Assembly: GCA_005799825.1 (NCBI GenBank)
Contig: SYFT01000004.1
Span: forward strand, 1-64,000
From: Acidobacteriota bacterium
GTDB taxonomy: Bacteria; Acidobacteriota; Vicinamibacteria; Vicinamibacterales; SCN-69-37
DNA: 64,000 nucleotides
Direction: 5' to 3'
Within the stretch, counting starts at the first letter, position 1; the number at the start of each line of letters is the position of its first letter. Positions 44,009 to 52,982 of this stretch are shown here, one piece after another. A program made the translations under genes and the position numbers. The notes under the pieces are model-generated. The model ran no database searches, was not told the DNA's origin, and saw nothing but the letters and a program-made list of their open reading frames with translations.

Positions 44009-44301
44009 CCAGCCATCTGGAGTTGTCTGCGTTGAAGCGCGGGTTGCGGCTAGCACTGATGGCCACCTCCGCGACGCTCGCGATGGGGCTGGCCCTCTCG
44101 CTGTTCGTGTCCGGCCCGGCAGCGCCAGTCGCTGAGGCGCTGTTGTGGCTCGGACTCGGGATGCTGGTCGCCATCCCGGTCCTCAACGTCATCGACGTCG
44201 TGCTCATCGAGTGCCGTCTCAAGGAATGGCGATTTGCCGCCGCTGGTGTGACCGTGCTCGTACTGCTCGCGTACACCGTCGCGGTGAAGGTGTGGCCCTA
44301 G
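44005..44301 (+). CDS. DUF1634 family small membrane protein
   Basis: 98 aa with three hydrophobic helices (about 18-38, 44-64 and 75-95). Its size, helix pattern and coupling (ATGA overlap) to a TauE/SafE gene fit DUF1634, a family often found beside such exporters and possibly an accessory subunit. The gene ends 4 bp into the convergent catalytic-subunit gene. Confidence 0.75.
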   Translation: MTSHLELSALKRGLRLALMATSATLAMGLALSLFVSGPAAPVAEALLWLGLGMLVAIPVLNVIDVVLIECRLKEWRFAAAGVTVLVLLAYTVAVKVWP

Positions 44302-46988
44302 GGAAAGTCGTAGGCCGCGCGGACGGGCTTGAGCGGGCGATCGAACCACAGCGGACGCCGCGTGCCGTCCGGGCCAGGCGCCGGCCGCGTCTTTGCCATC
44401 CACTCCAAGTACAGTGCATGCGACTTCGCGGTATCAACCATCACGTCGCCGTACGAATCATCCGGCGCCGCCTTTTCGAGCCGCACGCGCTGATGCCAGC
44501 AATGCATCCCACTGACGGGATCCGGCTGGACAGGGAACGTCAGGTTCTGGTGCACGCCAATTTCAGTCCACCACACCCGTGCGCTGTCCGCGTCGTCGCT
44601 CTTGAACGGCTGTGTGCCGTGCACCTGGCGCATTTCATACTTGCCGTCGTCGCTGCGCGCAATTCGCACCAGCGCTGAGGCGTTGCGCGCGCCCCCCTGG
44701 TCTTCGTCAAGGCGCCATCGACCGAGATGATGCGACATGGCGACGACCCCGGGACGAATGCCCTCGGTGACCCATGCCCGCGTGATGAAGAAACCGATAC
44801 CGGTATGGACCTTCACCAGATCGCCAATCGCGATACCCAATTTCGCCGCGTCGCCGGAGGCGATCCACAGTGGGTTGCTGTGAGCGATCTCATACAGCCA
44901 CTTTACGGGCGCCCGCGTGTGAATCAACGTCGGCAACCGGAAGTTCGGCAGCAGATCGAACTCGTTCTCCGCCGGGTTGAGGTCGCGCCAGTACACGTGC
45001 CCAGTGACGTACCGCGGAATCGCGTGCTCAGGCCAGCCCCATTCGGCCAGCGTCGGCGAAAAGAACTCGAGTTTACGTGACGGCGTATTAAACCCCGTCA
45101 TCCTTTTGCCATCGATCTCCACGCCACCGGTCTCCACCGGCTGCTCATGCACCTTGCTGTACGCCACGTCGTCTACCTTGAAGACGCCGTACTTGCGCAT
45201 GTACTGGAGCGGAGTCAGTTCTTCCTTCTTCGCCGCTTCGGGAAGGCCTGGCACGGAGTTCTCGAACATCCAGCCGTAGTACTCATCGACCGTGATCTGT
45301 TTTCCAGCGCGATACGGCGACTCAAAGAACTTGCGAATGCCGAGTGAGCCGTCTGGATCGATCTTCCACGAGAGCGCGATCCAGAACTCTGACTCTTCCC
45401 ACACTTGACCGGGGTTGGCCTCATGCGTGGCGCCAACCGGCGTGCCCCGCTTTTCGAGTGCCACTCGCCGCACGGGTTGCCGGAAGCCGAGCCAGCGTCC
45501 GGCATGAGTCTCCTGGCTCATCGTGTCGTGCCGCTCGGTGCCAAGGCCCATTGGCAGCACGTAGTCGGCGAACCACGCCGTCTCGCTCCACATCGGCGTG
45601 AGCGCCACATGGAGGCCGACCTTCGATTCGTCCTCAAGCATCTCCATCCATGAAAAGCCGTCGGGGTTCGTCCACAGCGGGTTGTAGACGCGCGTGAAGT
45701 ACACGTCGAGCTTGCCGCGGCCTTCTTTGAGGAAGTGCGGCAGCAGGAAACTCATCTCGAAGAATGCGAGTGGGAACTCCTTCGGGAACAGCAGCTCGTT
45801 CCAGTAATCGGGCGCCGGCGGCGGATTTGGGTGCTTGGGCACGAACTTGTTCGTGACGTGCAGGTTCACGCCGCCCTTTTCCCCCACCGCACCCATGAGG
45901 ACCACGAGGAAGTAGAGCGCACGGGTAATCTGCCATCCCCACAAGTGCCCAGCAGCCGCAGCGCGCCAACTGTGGGTCGAGAACGCGGTGCCGGCGTCAG
46001 CGATCGCTTCAGCCGCTTCAAGGATCTTGTGCGCGGGTACACCCGACTCACTCTCCGCATACTCCGGCGTGAACTGCGCATATTCTTCTTTCAGCGCGAT
46101 CTCGAACGCATCAAACGTCACCGGAAGGTCTGGCCGGCTCGTCGTCAGATACGTGTCCCAGTTCACCCAGCGCTTGACGAAGTCGCGGTTGTACTTCCCC
46201 GAGTCAATCAAGTACTTCCCGATGGCCAGCAGGATTGCGCCCTCTGTGCCCGGCTTGGTCGGCATCCACACATCGGCTTTTGCCGACGTGTTCGACATGC
46301 GTGGATCCATGACGATGAGCTTGGCGCCTTTGGTTTTGCCTTCGATGATGCGCTGCGCGTGCGGGTTGAAGTAGTGCCCCGACTCGAGATGTGACGACAG
46401 CAGCAAAATGGTCTTTGCGTTCGCGTAGTCGGGAGACGGACGATCCGCGCCCGTCCACAGGAAGTGCGCTAGGCGCGCCGATGACGAGCACACGTTGGTG
46501 TGGCTGTTGTGGCCGTCGAGGCCCCACGCCTGCAGCACGCGGTTCACGTAGCCGTCTTCGCCGGGACGGCCGACGTGATACATCACCTCGCGGCGGCGAT
46601 CTTCGAGAATCGCCTTCCGGATGCGGCCGCCAATGTCTTCGAGCACTTCATCCCAGCTCACGCGCGCCCACTCGCCACTGCCGCGCTTTCCGACGCGCCT
46701 TAGGGGATACAGGATGCGGTCTGGGTCCTCGAGCTGATTCGGTGTGACCACGCCTTTAGCGCACGTGCGCCCGCGACTGCCCGGGTGCAGGGGGTTGCCT
46801 TCGATCTTTCGAACGTCCAGCGTGTCTTTGTCGACATAGGCGATGACGCCACAGCCCGACTCGCAGTTGAAACAGATGCTGGGGATGATCCAGTACTTGC
46901 GCCGATCCTTCTTCGGCCAGCTCGTCGATTCAAAATCGACATAGTTGTCCCAATCGGATACGGGCGGGTGCTTCCTGAACTCAGTCAT
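44298..46988 (-). CDS. molybdopterin oxidoreductase catalytic subunit, SoeA/PsrA-like
   Basis: 896 aa of the DMSO-reductase superfamily. The N-terminal [4Fe-4S] motif is SICFNCESGCGVIAYVD with the fourth cysteine in RGRTCAKGVVTP. Cofactor regions include HNSHTNVCSSSARLAHFLW (possible Mo-ligand area) and LIVMDPRMSNTSAKADVWM; the C-terminal dinucleotide domain starts near residue 670. There is no twin-arginine signal, so it acts in the cytoplasm, as does SoeA of sulfite dehydrogenase and unlike Psr/Phs/Ttr enzymes. The gene follows the fused Fe-S/NrfD gene across an octamer-repeat spacer. Sulfite is the best substrate guess, given the TauE neighbour. Confidence 0.82.
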   Translation of the reverse strand: MTEFRKHPPVSDWDNYVDFESTSWPKKDRRKYWIIPSICFNCESGCGVIAYVDKDTLDVRKIEGNPLHPGSRGRTCAKGVVTPNQLEDPDRILYPLRRVGKRGSGEWARVSWDEVLEDIGGRIRKAILEDRRREVMYHVGRPGEDGYVNRVLQAWGLDGHNSHTNVCSSSARLAHFLWTGADRPSPDYANAKTILLLSSHLESGHYFNPHAQRIIEGKTKGAKLIVMDPRMSNTSAKADVWMPTKPGTEGAILLAIGKYLIDSGKYNRDFVKRWVNWDTYLTTSRPDLPVTFDAFEIALKEEYAQFTPEYAESESGVPAHKILEAAEAIADAGTAFSTHSWRAAAAGHLWGWQITRALYFLVVLMGAVGEKGGVNLHVTNKFVPKHPNPPPAPDYWNELLFPKEFPLAFFEMSFLLPHFLKEGRGKLDVYFTRVYNPLWTNPDGFSWMEMLEDESKVGLHVALTPMWSETAWFADYVLPMGLGTERHDTMSQETHAGRWLGFRQPVRRVALEKRGTPVGATHEANPGQVWEESEFWIALSWKIDPDGSLGIRKFFESPYRAGKQITVDEYYGWMFENSVPGLPEAAKKEELTPLQYMRKYGVFKVDDVAYSKVHEQPVETGGVEIDGKRMTGFNTPSRKLEFFSPTLAEWGWPEHAIPRYVTGHVYWRDLNPAENEFDLLPNFRLPTLIHTRAPVKWLYEIAHSNPLWIASGDAAKLGIAIGDLVKVHTGIGFFITRAWVTEGIRPGVVAMSHHLGRWRLDEDQGGARNASALVRIARSDDGKYEMRQVHGTQPFKSDDADSARVWWTEIGVHQNLTFPVQPDPVSGMHCWHQRVRLEKAAPDDSYGDVMVDTAKSHALYLEWMAKTRPAPGPDGTRRPLWFDRPLKPVRAAYDFP

Positions 46989-47021
46989 TACCCCATTGCC
47001 TCATTGGCCTATTGGCCCATT
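46989..47021. repeat. octamer short tandem repeat array, 4 units
   Basis: On the minus strand: AATGGGCC, AATAGGCC, AATGAGGC, AATGGGGT, exactly 8 bp apart. It occupies the entire gap between the Fe-S/NrfD fusion gene and the catalytic-subunit gene. It is the same unit as the array at 43116-43176. Confidence 0.7.
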
Positions 47022-48543
47022 ACGAAATGGGGACACATTGTCCCGCCTCCACCCAGATGTATTCCCACGCCAGGCTGCCGGCCAGCGTGACGACCGCCAT
47101 CGGAATGAGTATCGTCATTGAAAAGCCCGTGGTGGCGGCCACCGCAAACAGGGCGAGAGGGGCGAGGCCACCAAGGCCCAGTGCGCCCACCCAGAACAAT
47201 CGCGCGTACGCACCATGTCGAATCGCGCGGACGGCCAATTCGTGATGCAGCGTTGGGCTGGGCGCCAGCAGATTCTCGGAGATCAGAATCAGCAGATGAA
47301 GCGAGGTCGCCCCCGCCAGCGTCCAGCCCAGTGTGCGCAACACCCAGGGATCAACGTTGGTGAAGAGGGCGGCGATGAGCAGGGCGGCGGCGCCTTCCAT
47401 CGCTGCCTGCGCGATGAGGTCAATGGTCGCGTGCGGGCCCTGCCACAGATCGCGAGCCAGGCCTTGCGCGAACAGTAGGCCTGTGTAGCCCGTGGCCGCG
47501 AGCGCAATCGGCAGTGTTAGTACCGCTAGCCCCGTGATCAGCGTCGGTGCGTCAAGCAGCCAGGCCAGCACCCAAAGGCCACCGACGGCGCCATGAGCTG
47601 TAAGGATGAATGCACCGCGCGCCATCCAGGAGTTCCAGTTGGGCCGGATGAGGATGTAGTAGAACCGCTCCGGACGTTCCAGGTCCATGACGAGCACCGC
47701 TGCGGTCAGCGTAGAAAAGATTGATGCCACCAGCGGTGCGGCAAGGCCTGACAGCGCGCTGCGGTCACCCATCAGCCAGAGAATCGCGCCCAGGAACAAC
47801 GCTCCGGTCGAGATGCCTTTGGTGAGCAGGTACAGCACGAGGTCTATCCCCCAGGCCTTCTTGTGCGGCACGTCGTAATCCACGCGCGGGTCGCCAGGGG
47901 ACTGGGGATCCGGTTCCTTCGAACCCAGCGGCCGCAGGTGCACCCCGCCCTCCTTAAACATGAAAGGACGCGACGCAATCTCTGGCTGAATAATACTGTC
48001 GTCGGCCGACAGGTAGAAGACCTTCGGGCCCGTGCCCTTCTCAGGTTTGCGGACGGTAAACGCCTCGCGCTGCACAATCTGTGCAACTTCCGTCGTCGGG
48101 TCGTCCATGTCACCGAAGATCCGGCATTCCGTGGGGCACACGCTCACGCAGGCGGGCTCCAGGTGATTCTCCACACGGTTCGCACAAAAATTGCACTTCT
48201 CGGCGGTCCGCGTATTCGGATCGATGAAGAGCTGGTCGTAGGGACACGCGGCCATGCACGCCTTGCATCCGATGCACGAGTCGCCATGCAGATCGACGAT
48301 GCCGTCGTGGCGACGGAAGAGGGCGCTGGTCGGGCAGATCTTCATGCACGGCGCATCTGCGCACTGGTTGCATAACACCGGCAGGAACAGCCGCTGCGCG
48401 TCGGGGAAGCGGCCCTTTTCGACCGTCTTGACCCAGCAGCGGTTCACGCCCACCGGGATGTCGTGCTCGGCCTTGCAGGCGATCGTGCAGGCGTGACAGC
48501 CGATGCACTTCTTCAAATCGATAACGAAGCCGTAATTAGGCAC
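47020..48543 (-). CDS. fused four-cluster ferredoxin subunit and NrfD-type membrane anchor (SoeB-SoeC-like)
   Basis: 507 aa. Residues 1-190 form a PsrB/SoeB-type electron-transfer unit. Four cysteine groups are visible: CIGCHACTIACKAEH, CNQCADAPCMKICP, CIGCKACMAACPYD and KCNFCANRV with CVSVCPTEC. After a linker (about 190-230) come eight or so membrane helices of an NrfD/PsrC-type quinone-reactive anchor, including KGISTGALFLGAILWLMGD and DLERPERFYYILIRPNWNSW. In most complexes of this type these are two proteins. It should carry electrons between the cytoplasmic molybdenum subunit and the quinone pool. Confidence 0.88.
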   Translation of the reverse strand: MPNYGFVIDLKKCIGCHACTIACKAEHDIPVGVNRCWVKTVEKGRFPDAQRLFLPVLCNQCADAPCMKICPTSALFRRHDGIVDLHGDSCIGCKACMAACPYDQLFIDPNTRTAEKCNFCANRVENHLEPACVSVCPTECRIFGDMDDPTTEVAQIVQREAFTVRKPEKGTGPKVFYLSADDSIIQPEIASRPFMFKEGGVHLRPLGSKEPDPQSPGDPRVDYDVPHKKAWGIDLVLYLLTKGISTGALFLGAILWLMGDRSALSGLAAPLVASIFSTLTAAVLVMDLERPERFYYILIRPNWNSWMARGAFILTAHGAVGGLWVLAWLLDAPTLITGLAVLTLPIALAATGYTGLLFAQGLARDLWQGPHATIDLIAQAAMEGAAALLIAALFTNVDPWVLRTLGWTLAGATSLHLLILISENLLAPSPTLHHELAVRAIRHGAYARLFWVGALGLGGLAPLALFAVAATTGFSMTILIPMAVVTLAGSLAWEYIWVEAGQCVPIS

Positions 48544-48552
48544 GCCCAGCGA

Positions 48553-49212
48553 CTATAACCTGCCTCCGCCGCGGCGCGGCAGGGTCTCGAGGATGTGTGG
48601 CTGTTTCAGGTAGTCAGACGAGACCAGCCACATGCTCGAACTTTCCCAGGGGTTGTCCAGGTAGGGACGGTCGGCCCGAAGCCGCGCGAACGACGCAGCG
48701 TCTGTCGGAAAGACCGGCACACTAAAGCGCGTCTTCAGGTCGTCTGCCCACTGCGCCATCAACGGAGGCGGCACCAGCACCAGCACTCGCGCGTCAGCCT
48801 CGCGCCGCAGCGTTTCGGCCACGATGAGCGCGGCCTGCACGGTGTTTCCCAGGCCTACGCCATCCGCGATGAGCACTCGCCGTGCGCCCGCGAGCACAGC
48901 CAGCGCGGGCTCAAGTTGATACGCGAAGACCGTCGTGTGCGCGTTCACCATGGATGTGGGCGTGGACGCGGCACACGCGCGGGCCGAACACGCCGCAAGC
49001 CAGGCGAGCGCACGTTGGCGTGAGACGCCGCGAGTGCGCCCCGGCTGGTCGGTGATCCACGGCTCGACGGGCAGCAGGAAGGTCCGCTGGCGCGTGGCGC
49101 GCCCATCGTCCACCACCACGCGCGTCAGGCCGGCGCCCGAGTGGGTGGCCTGCACACGCCAGCGCCGTTGCCGGATCCAGATCAGGTCGCCTTGTACAGG
49201 CAGGTCTCGCAC
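48553..49212 (-). pseudogene. truncated SNF2/DEAD-like helicase remnant
   Basis: 219 aa. The N-terminal part and first helicase motifs of an SNF2-family ATPase are visible: VFAYQLEPALAVLAGARRVL, then the Walker A region ADGVGLGNTVQAALI. There the invariant GKT lysine is Asn (AAC). LVLVPPPLMAQWADDLK matches motif Ia. The frame ends just before the expected DEAH motif, and the rest of an approximately 900-residue protein is missing. The break lies 10 bp upstream of the start of the Fe-S/NrfD fusion gene. It is non-functional as an ATPase. Confidence 0.7.
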
Positions 49213-49322
49213 CTGCTGTCACTCCCCGAGGCGCTCGACATTGCAGAATCTGCCACTTTGGTCCGTTGGCACGGGTTAGGTGGCGCCTGCACGCCTCTAC
49301 TGAAGCAAGGCCAGGGCCAGGT

Positions 49323-49667
49323 TCAGCGCGAGGGGTGCGTGGCCACCACAGTGGTGATGATGCCGCCGCGCGCGGTGAACGCGCCGGTCACGGTCATACG
49401 CCTGGGCTGGCACGCCTGCACGAGGTCATCCAGGATCTTGTTCGTGGCCGCCTCGTAAAAGATGCCCTGATTGCGATAGTCGAGCAGGTAGTACTTCAGG
49501 GCCTTCAGTTCCAGGCAGGCCTGGTCGGGAATGTACTGGATGCGGATCTCGCCAAAATCGGGCAGGCCCGTCTTTGGGCACATGGAGGTGAACTCCGGGC
49601 ACCGGATGTCGATGTCGTAGTCGCGGTCAGGGCGGGGGTTCGGGAATGTGTCGAGCGGAGCGGCCAT
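49323..49667 (-). CDS. queF: NADPH-dependent 7-cyano-7-deazaguanine reductase (short type)
   Basis: 114 aa from the ATG at 49667; the ORF extension to 49793 reads divergently over the HU promoter. It reduces preQ0 to preQ1 in queuosine synthesis. The catalytic cysteine is in [19 protein letters not shown], and the QueF motif in [20 protein letters not shown] carries the NADPH-binding Lys residues. The C-terminal strand [15 protein letters not shown] is also present. It is shorter than the 165-residue B. subtilis enzyme but retains the core. No other queuosine gene is nearby; the gap 49213-49322 is empty. Confidence 0.9.
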   Translation of the reverse strand: MAAPLDTFPNPRPDRDYDIDIRCPEFTSMCPKTGLPDFGEIRIQYIPDQACLELKALKYYLLDYRNQGIFYEAATNKILDDLVQACQPRRMTVTGAFTARGGIITTVVATHPSR

Positions 49668-49795
49668 GCTGATATTGTAAACGGCAGGACGTGGGACTGA
49701 AGTTTGACAGTAACCGGGGGGGCGAGGATACGATACCGGGCGCCACACGTGAGTACGCGACCAAATTGACGGCCGATTCAGGAATGGAGACACCG

Positions 49796-50095
49796 ATGGC
49801 AGACGCCAGGCGCATGGGGAAGATGGAGTTGTTCGCTCACTTCGCTGACAAGTTCGACTTGAAGCGCACTGTGGTGCGAGACCTTTTTGACGAGTTGCTG
49901 GTGTTGTCTGAGAAGGAACTCAAGCGGACAGGCGAGTTTTCCGTTCCCGGCATGTGCAAGCTGGTTGTGCAGCATCGCCTGGCGCGGGACGGGCGCAACC
50001 CGGCCACCGGTGAGACGATCAAGATTGCAGCCAAGACCGTGGTCAAGGCCCGAATCGCCAAGCAGCTGAAGGACGCCGTCCTTCCGCGCAAGTAG
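49796..50095 (+). CDS. HU-family DNA-binding protein
   Basis: 99 aa from the ATG at 49796, with GGAG six bases upstream; an ATG at 49784 is possible. It is a HU/IHF-fold nucleoid protein: [20 protein letters not shown], then [20 protein letters not shown] and [20 protein letters not shown], including the DNA-contacting beta arm with its NPxTG tip. The C-terminus is Lys-rich. It is a single gene, divergent from queF and followed by a terminator. Confidence 0.9.
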   Translation: MADARRMGKMELFAHFADKFDLKRTVVRDLFDELLVLSEKELKRTGEFSVPGMCKLVVQHRLARDGRNPATGETIKIAAKTVVKARIAKQLKDAVLPRK

Positions 50096-50140
50096 GCTTC
50101 GCACACGCTCGCGCGGCCGCCGCTTCCGACCGAAAAGTTT

Positions 50141-50187
50141 GATACCCGTGGTCTGGCGTCACGCTGGTCCACGGGTGTCTTTTTTTG
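50141..50187 (+). terminator. intrinsic terminator after the HU gene
   Basis: GATACCCGTGG (50141-50151) pairs with CCACGGGTGTC (50169-50179) with one G-T wobble, and T7 follows. The downstream T-run touches the presumed start region of lpd, so lpd transcription must start within or just after it. Confidence 0.85.
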
Positions 50188-50201
50188 TTAACGTGACAGC
50201 T

Positions 50202-51623
50202 GTGGTACACGAATACGACGTAGTGGTCATTGGCGCGGGCACGGGCGGTTATGTCGCCGCCATTCGCGCATCGCAACTGGGCCTCAAGACCGCCGTAGTC
50301 GAGCGTCAGCCCACCCTGGGCGGCACCTGCCTCAACTGGGGCTGCATTCCAACCAAGGCCCTACTCGAAAACGCCCACGCCCTGAAGATTGCGCAGGACG
50401 CGAAGGAGTGGGGCATCGTACTGGGCGACATCAAACCGTCCATCGATATGGCCCGCGTGAACGCGCGCCGCGTCAAGGTGGTGACGGGGCTCACCAAAGG
50501 CATTGAGTTTCTCTTCAAGAAAAACAAGATCGATTGGGTCAAAGGCAGCGCGCGGCTTGGCGGCGGTGGCCAGGTTCACGTCACCTCGCCCGAAGCCGCC
50601 CCGCAAACCCTGCAAGCCAAAGAGATCATCGTCGCCACCGGCTCTTACGCGCGCAGCGTTCCGGGGATCGAGATTGATCACAACCACATCATCACGAGCG
50701 ATCACGCAATTGCGCTGAACGAAGTGCCGGCCTCGTTGGCTATCATGGGGAGCGGCGCGGTGGGCGTGGAGTTTGCGTCGATTTATCGGCGATTCGGCAG
50801 CGCGGTCACGGTGATCGAGCTGCTGCCGCGTCTCGTGCCCAACGAAGACGAAGCCGTGTCGGCGGAGCTCGAGAAGGCATTCAGGAAACGCGGCATCGCC
50901 GCAAAGACGGCCACCAAAGTCACCGCTGCGGTCGTCAAGGACGGCGGCGTGACCATCGATATGCAGGGCGCCGATGGCAAGACCGAGTCGATTAGGGTGT
51001 CGAAGCTCCTGGTGGCTACGGGCCGGGGCCCGGTCACCGATGGCCTGGGCGCCGAGGAACTGGGCCTCGAAATGGAACGCGGCTACATCAAGGTCGACTC
51101 ACTGTTCCGTACAAACGTGCCGGGCATTTCAGGGGTGGGTGATGTCATTACGATGGGCAATGGCGCCCATCCCCAGTTGGCGCACCTGTCGTCGGCTGAA
51201 GGCATCTTGCTGGCCGAGCGCCTGGCGGGCATGGATGTGAAGCCCCTCAATTACGATCAGGTGCCCGGCTGTACTTACTGTGATCCCGAGATCGGCAGCA
51301 TCGGCCTCACTGAGCAGGAAGCAATCGCTCGCGGGTTCGATGTGCGCGTCGGCGTTTTTCCCTTCGGTGTGCTTGGGCGCGCGAAGATTGCGAATGAGAC
51401 GGAAGGCTTCGTGAAGATCGTGGCTGAGAAGAAGTACGACGAGATCCTTGGTGTGCATATGATCGGCCCGAGGGCCACCGAACTGGTGGCTGAAGCAGGT
51501 GTTGCGCTGCGGCTTGAGTGCACGGTAGAAGAACTCATCCGCACCATTCATGCGCATCCCACCATGTCCGAGGCGGTAGGCGAAGCCGCACATGCGGTGC
51601 ACGGCGCCGCAATACACTCGTAG
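50202..51623 (+). CDS. lpdA: dihydrolipoyl dehydrogenase (E3)
   Basis: 473 aa from the GTG at 50202; a GTG at 50193 is also possible, and the ORF start at 50139 lies in the terminator. It reoxidises dihydrolipoyl groups of 2-oxoacid dehydrogenases with FAD and NAD. It has the FAD motif VVVIGAGTGGYVAAIRASQL, the redox disulfide LGGTCLNWGCIPTKALL, the NAD motif LAIMGSGAVGVEFASIYRRF, and the C-terminal catalytic His-Glu in AHPTMSEAVGEAAHAVHG. It is the first gene of an E3-E2-lipB group. Confidence 0.95.
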   Translation: MVHEYDVVVIGAGTGGYVAAIRASQLGLKTAVVERQPTLGGTCLNWGCIPTKALLENAHALKIAQDAKEWGIVLGDIKPSIDMARVNARRVKVVTGLTKGIEFLFKKNKIDWVKGSARLGGGGQVHVTSPEAAPQTLQAKEIIVATGSYARSVPGIEIDHNHIITSDHAIALNEVPASLAIMGSGAVGVEFASIYRRFGSAVTVIELLPRLVPNEDEAVSAELEKAFRKRGIAAKTATKVTAAVVKDGGVTIDMQGADGKTESIRVSKLLVATGRGPVTDGLGAEELGLEMERGYIKVDSLFRTNVPGISGVGDVITMGNGAHPQLAHLSSAEGILLAERLAGMDVKPLNYDQVPGCTYCDPEIGSIGLTEQEAIARGFDVRVGVFPFGVLGRAKIANETEGFVKIVAEKKYDEILGVHMIGPRATELVAEAGVALRLECTVEELIRTIHAHPTMSEAVGEAAHAVHGAAIHS

Positions 51624-51626
51624 TGG

Positions 51627-51660
51627 AACGTAGCTCGGCCTGTTCCTCAAGGCCGAGAAC
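51627..51660. repeat. REP-like palindromic repeat, copy A
   Basis: AACGTAGCTCGGCCTGTTCC then TCAAGGCCGAGAAC. CTCGGCCT and AGGCCGAG form an 8-bp stem with an 8-nt loop. It fills most of the lpdA-E2 gap, ending 13 bp before the E2 start. Confidence 0.7.
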
Positions 51661-51673
51661 AAGAGGAAAGAGA

Positions 51674-52948
51674 ATGGCAACTGAAGTAGTAATGCCCCAG
51701 ATGGGCGAATCAATTGCGGAAGGCACCATCGTCCGCTGGATCAAGAAAGTCGGCGACGCGATTGACCGCGATGAGCCGCTGTTTGAGATCTCCACTGACA
51801 AGGTGGATGCGGAGATTCCGTCGCCTGGCGCCGGGGTGCTGCTCGAGATCATGGTCAAGGAAGGCGAGACCGTGCCGGTGAACAGCGTCGTTGCGCGGAT
51901 CGGCGCGGCTGGCGAGAAGGCCGCGGTGGCGTCTGTGTCGGCGGCCGCGGCCGTTGCCACGAACGGCGCCAGCGCGCCACCCGTAGTTGTGGCCGCACCA
52001 CCCGCGGCCGCAGCGCCCGCAGCTGAGGTCGCACACGTCGAGTACGCAAACGAACTCGAAGCGCGCCTGCGCACGAAGTCGTCGCCTGTTGTCCGGAACA
52101 TCGCGAAGGAACACGGCATCGACATCCGTCAGCTCAATGGCTCCGGCATTTCCGGTCGTGTGACAAAGAAGGACATCCTCGACTTCGTCGAGAGTGGCGC
52201 GACTACGAAGGCCGCACCCGCGGGTAGAAGCGTGGCGCCTGTGATTGCAAAGATTATCGAAAATGTGCGCATTGAACCGATGGGCATCATGCGCAAAAAA
52301 ATCGGCGAGCACATGGTGTCGAGCATTCGCACGTCGCCACATGTGTACTCGGCGTACGAGGTGGACTTCGGCCGCATCGACGAGATTCGCCTGAAGAAGA
52401 AGGCCGAGTACGAAGCGGCTGGCGCGAAGTTGACCTACACGGCCTTCATCGCCAAGGCCACCGTAGACACGATCCGGCAGTTTCCGTTCTCAAACGCGTC
52501 AATCGATGGCGAGAACATCGTCTACAAGCGCGACATCAACCTCGGCATTGCCGTGGCGCTCGATCAGGGACTGATCGTGCCCGTCATCAGGAATGCCGAC
52601 GAACGGAATATGGTCGGTATTTGCCGCGCGATCCAGGACCTGTCGGGCCGCGCGCGGAGCAAGCAACTGAAGGCAGACGAAGTGCAGGGCGGCACGTTCA
52701 CCATCACCAACCCGGGTATTTTCGGCGCAGTGTTCGGCCTGCCGATCATCAGCCAGCCCCAGGTGGCCATTCTGGGTGTGGGCAGTGTAGACAAGCGCGT
52801 GGTGGTGATTGACGACATGATCGCCATTCGCCCGATGTGTTACCTGACGCTGGGCTACGACCACCGGCTGATTGATGGCGCCGACGCCGGCCGATTCTTG
52901 CAGGCCCTTAAAGAGCGGCTGCAGGACTTCGACGAGGGGTGGGTCTAG
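51674..52948 (+). CDS. 2-oxoacid dehydrogenase dihydrolipoyl acyltransferase (E2)
   Basis: 424 aa from the ATG at 51674 (AAGAGGAAAGAG upstream). The domain order is classical. A lipoyl domain (about 1-75) carries lipoyl-Lys43 in FEISTDKVDAEIPSPGAGVL. After an Ala/Pro-rich linker comes a peripheral-subunit-binding domain (about 135-170, SSPVVRNIAKEHGIDIRQL). The acyltransferase core ends in the catalytic YDHRLIDGADAGRF. It could serve 2-oxoglutarate, pyruvate or branched-chain dehydrogenase; the E1 genes are not in the window, so I do not choose between sucB, pdhC and bkdB. Confidence 0.93.
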   Translation: MATEVVMPQMGESIAEGTIVRWIKKVGDAIDRDEPLFEISTDKVDAEIPSPGAGVLLEIMVKEGETVPVNSVVARIGAAGEKAAVASVSAAAAVATNGASAPPVVVAAPPAAAAPAAEVAHVEYANELEARLRTKSSPVVRNIAKEHGIDIRQLNGSGISGRVTKKDILDFVESGATTKAAPAGRSVAPVIAKIIENVRIEPMGIMRKKIGEHMVSSIRTSPHVYSAYEVDFGRIDEIRLKKKAEYEAAGAKLTYTAFIAKATVDTIRQFPFSNASIDGENIVYKRDINLGIAVALDQGLIVPVIRNADERNMVGICRAIQDLSGRARSKQLKADEVQGGTFTITNPGIFGAVFGLPIISQPQVAILGVGSVDKRVVVIDDMIAIRPMCYLTLGYDHRLIDGADAGRFLQALKERLQDFDEGWV

Positions 52949-52982
52949 GGTCCAGGGTCCAGGGTTCAGGGGCCAGAGTCCA
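52948..52982. repeat. heptamer short tandem repeat array, 5 units
   Basis: GGGTCCA, GGGTCCA, GGGTTCA, GGGGCCA, GAGTCCA, exactly 7 bp apart. It begins on the last base of the E2 stop codon and runs into REP-like copy B. Confidence 0.75.
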
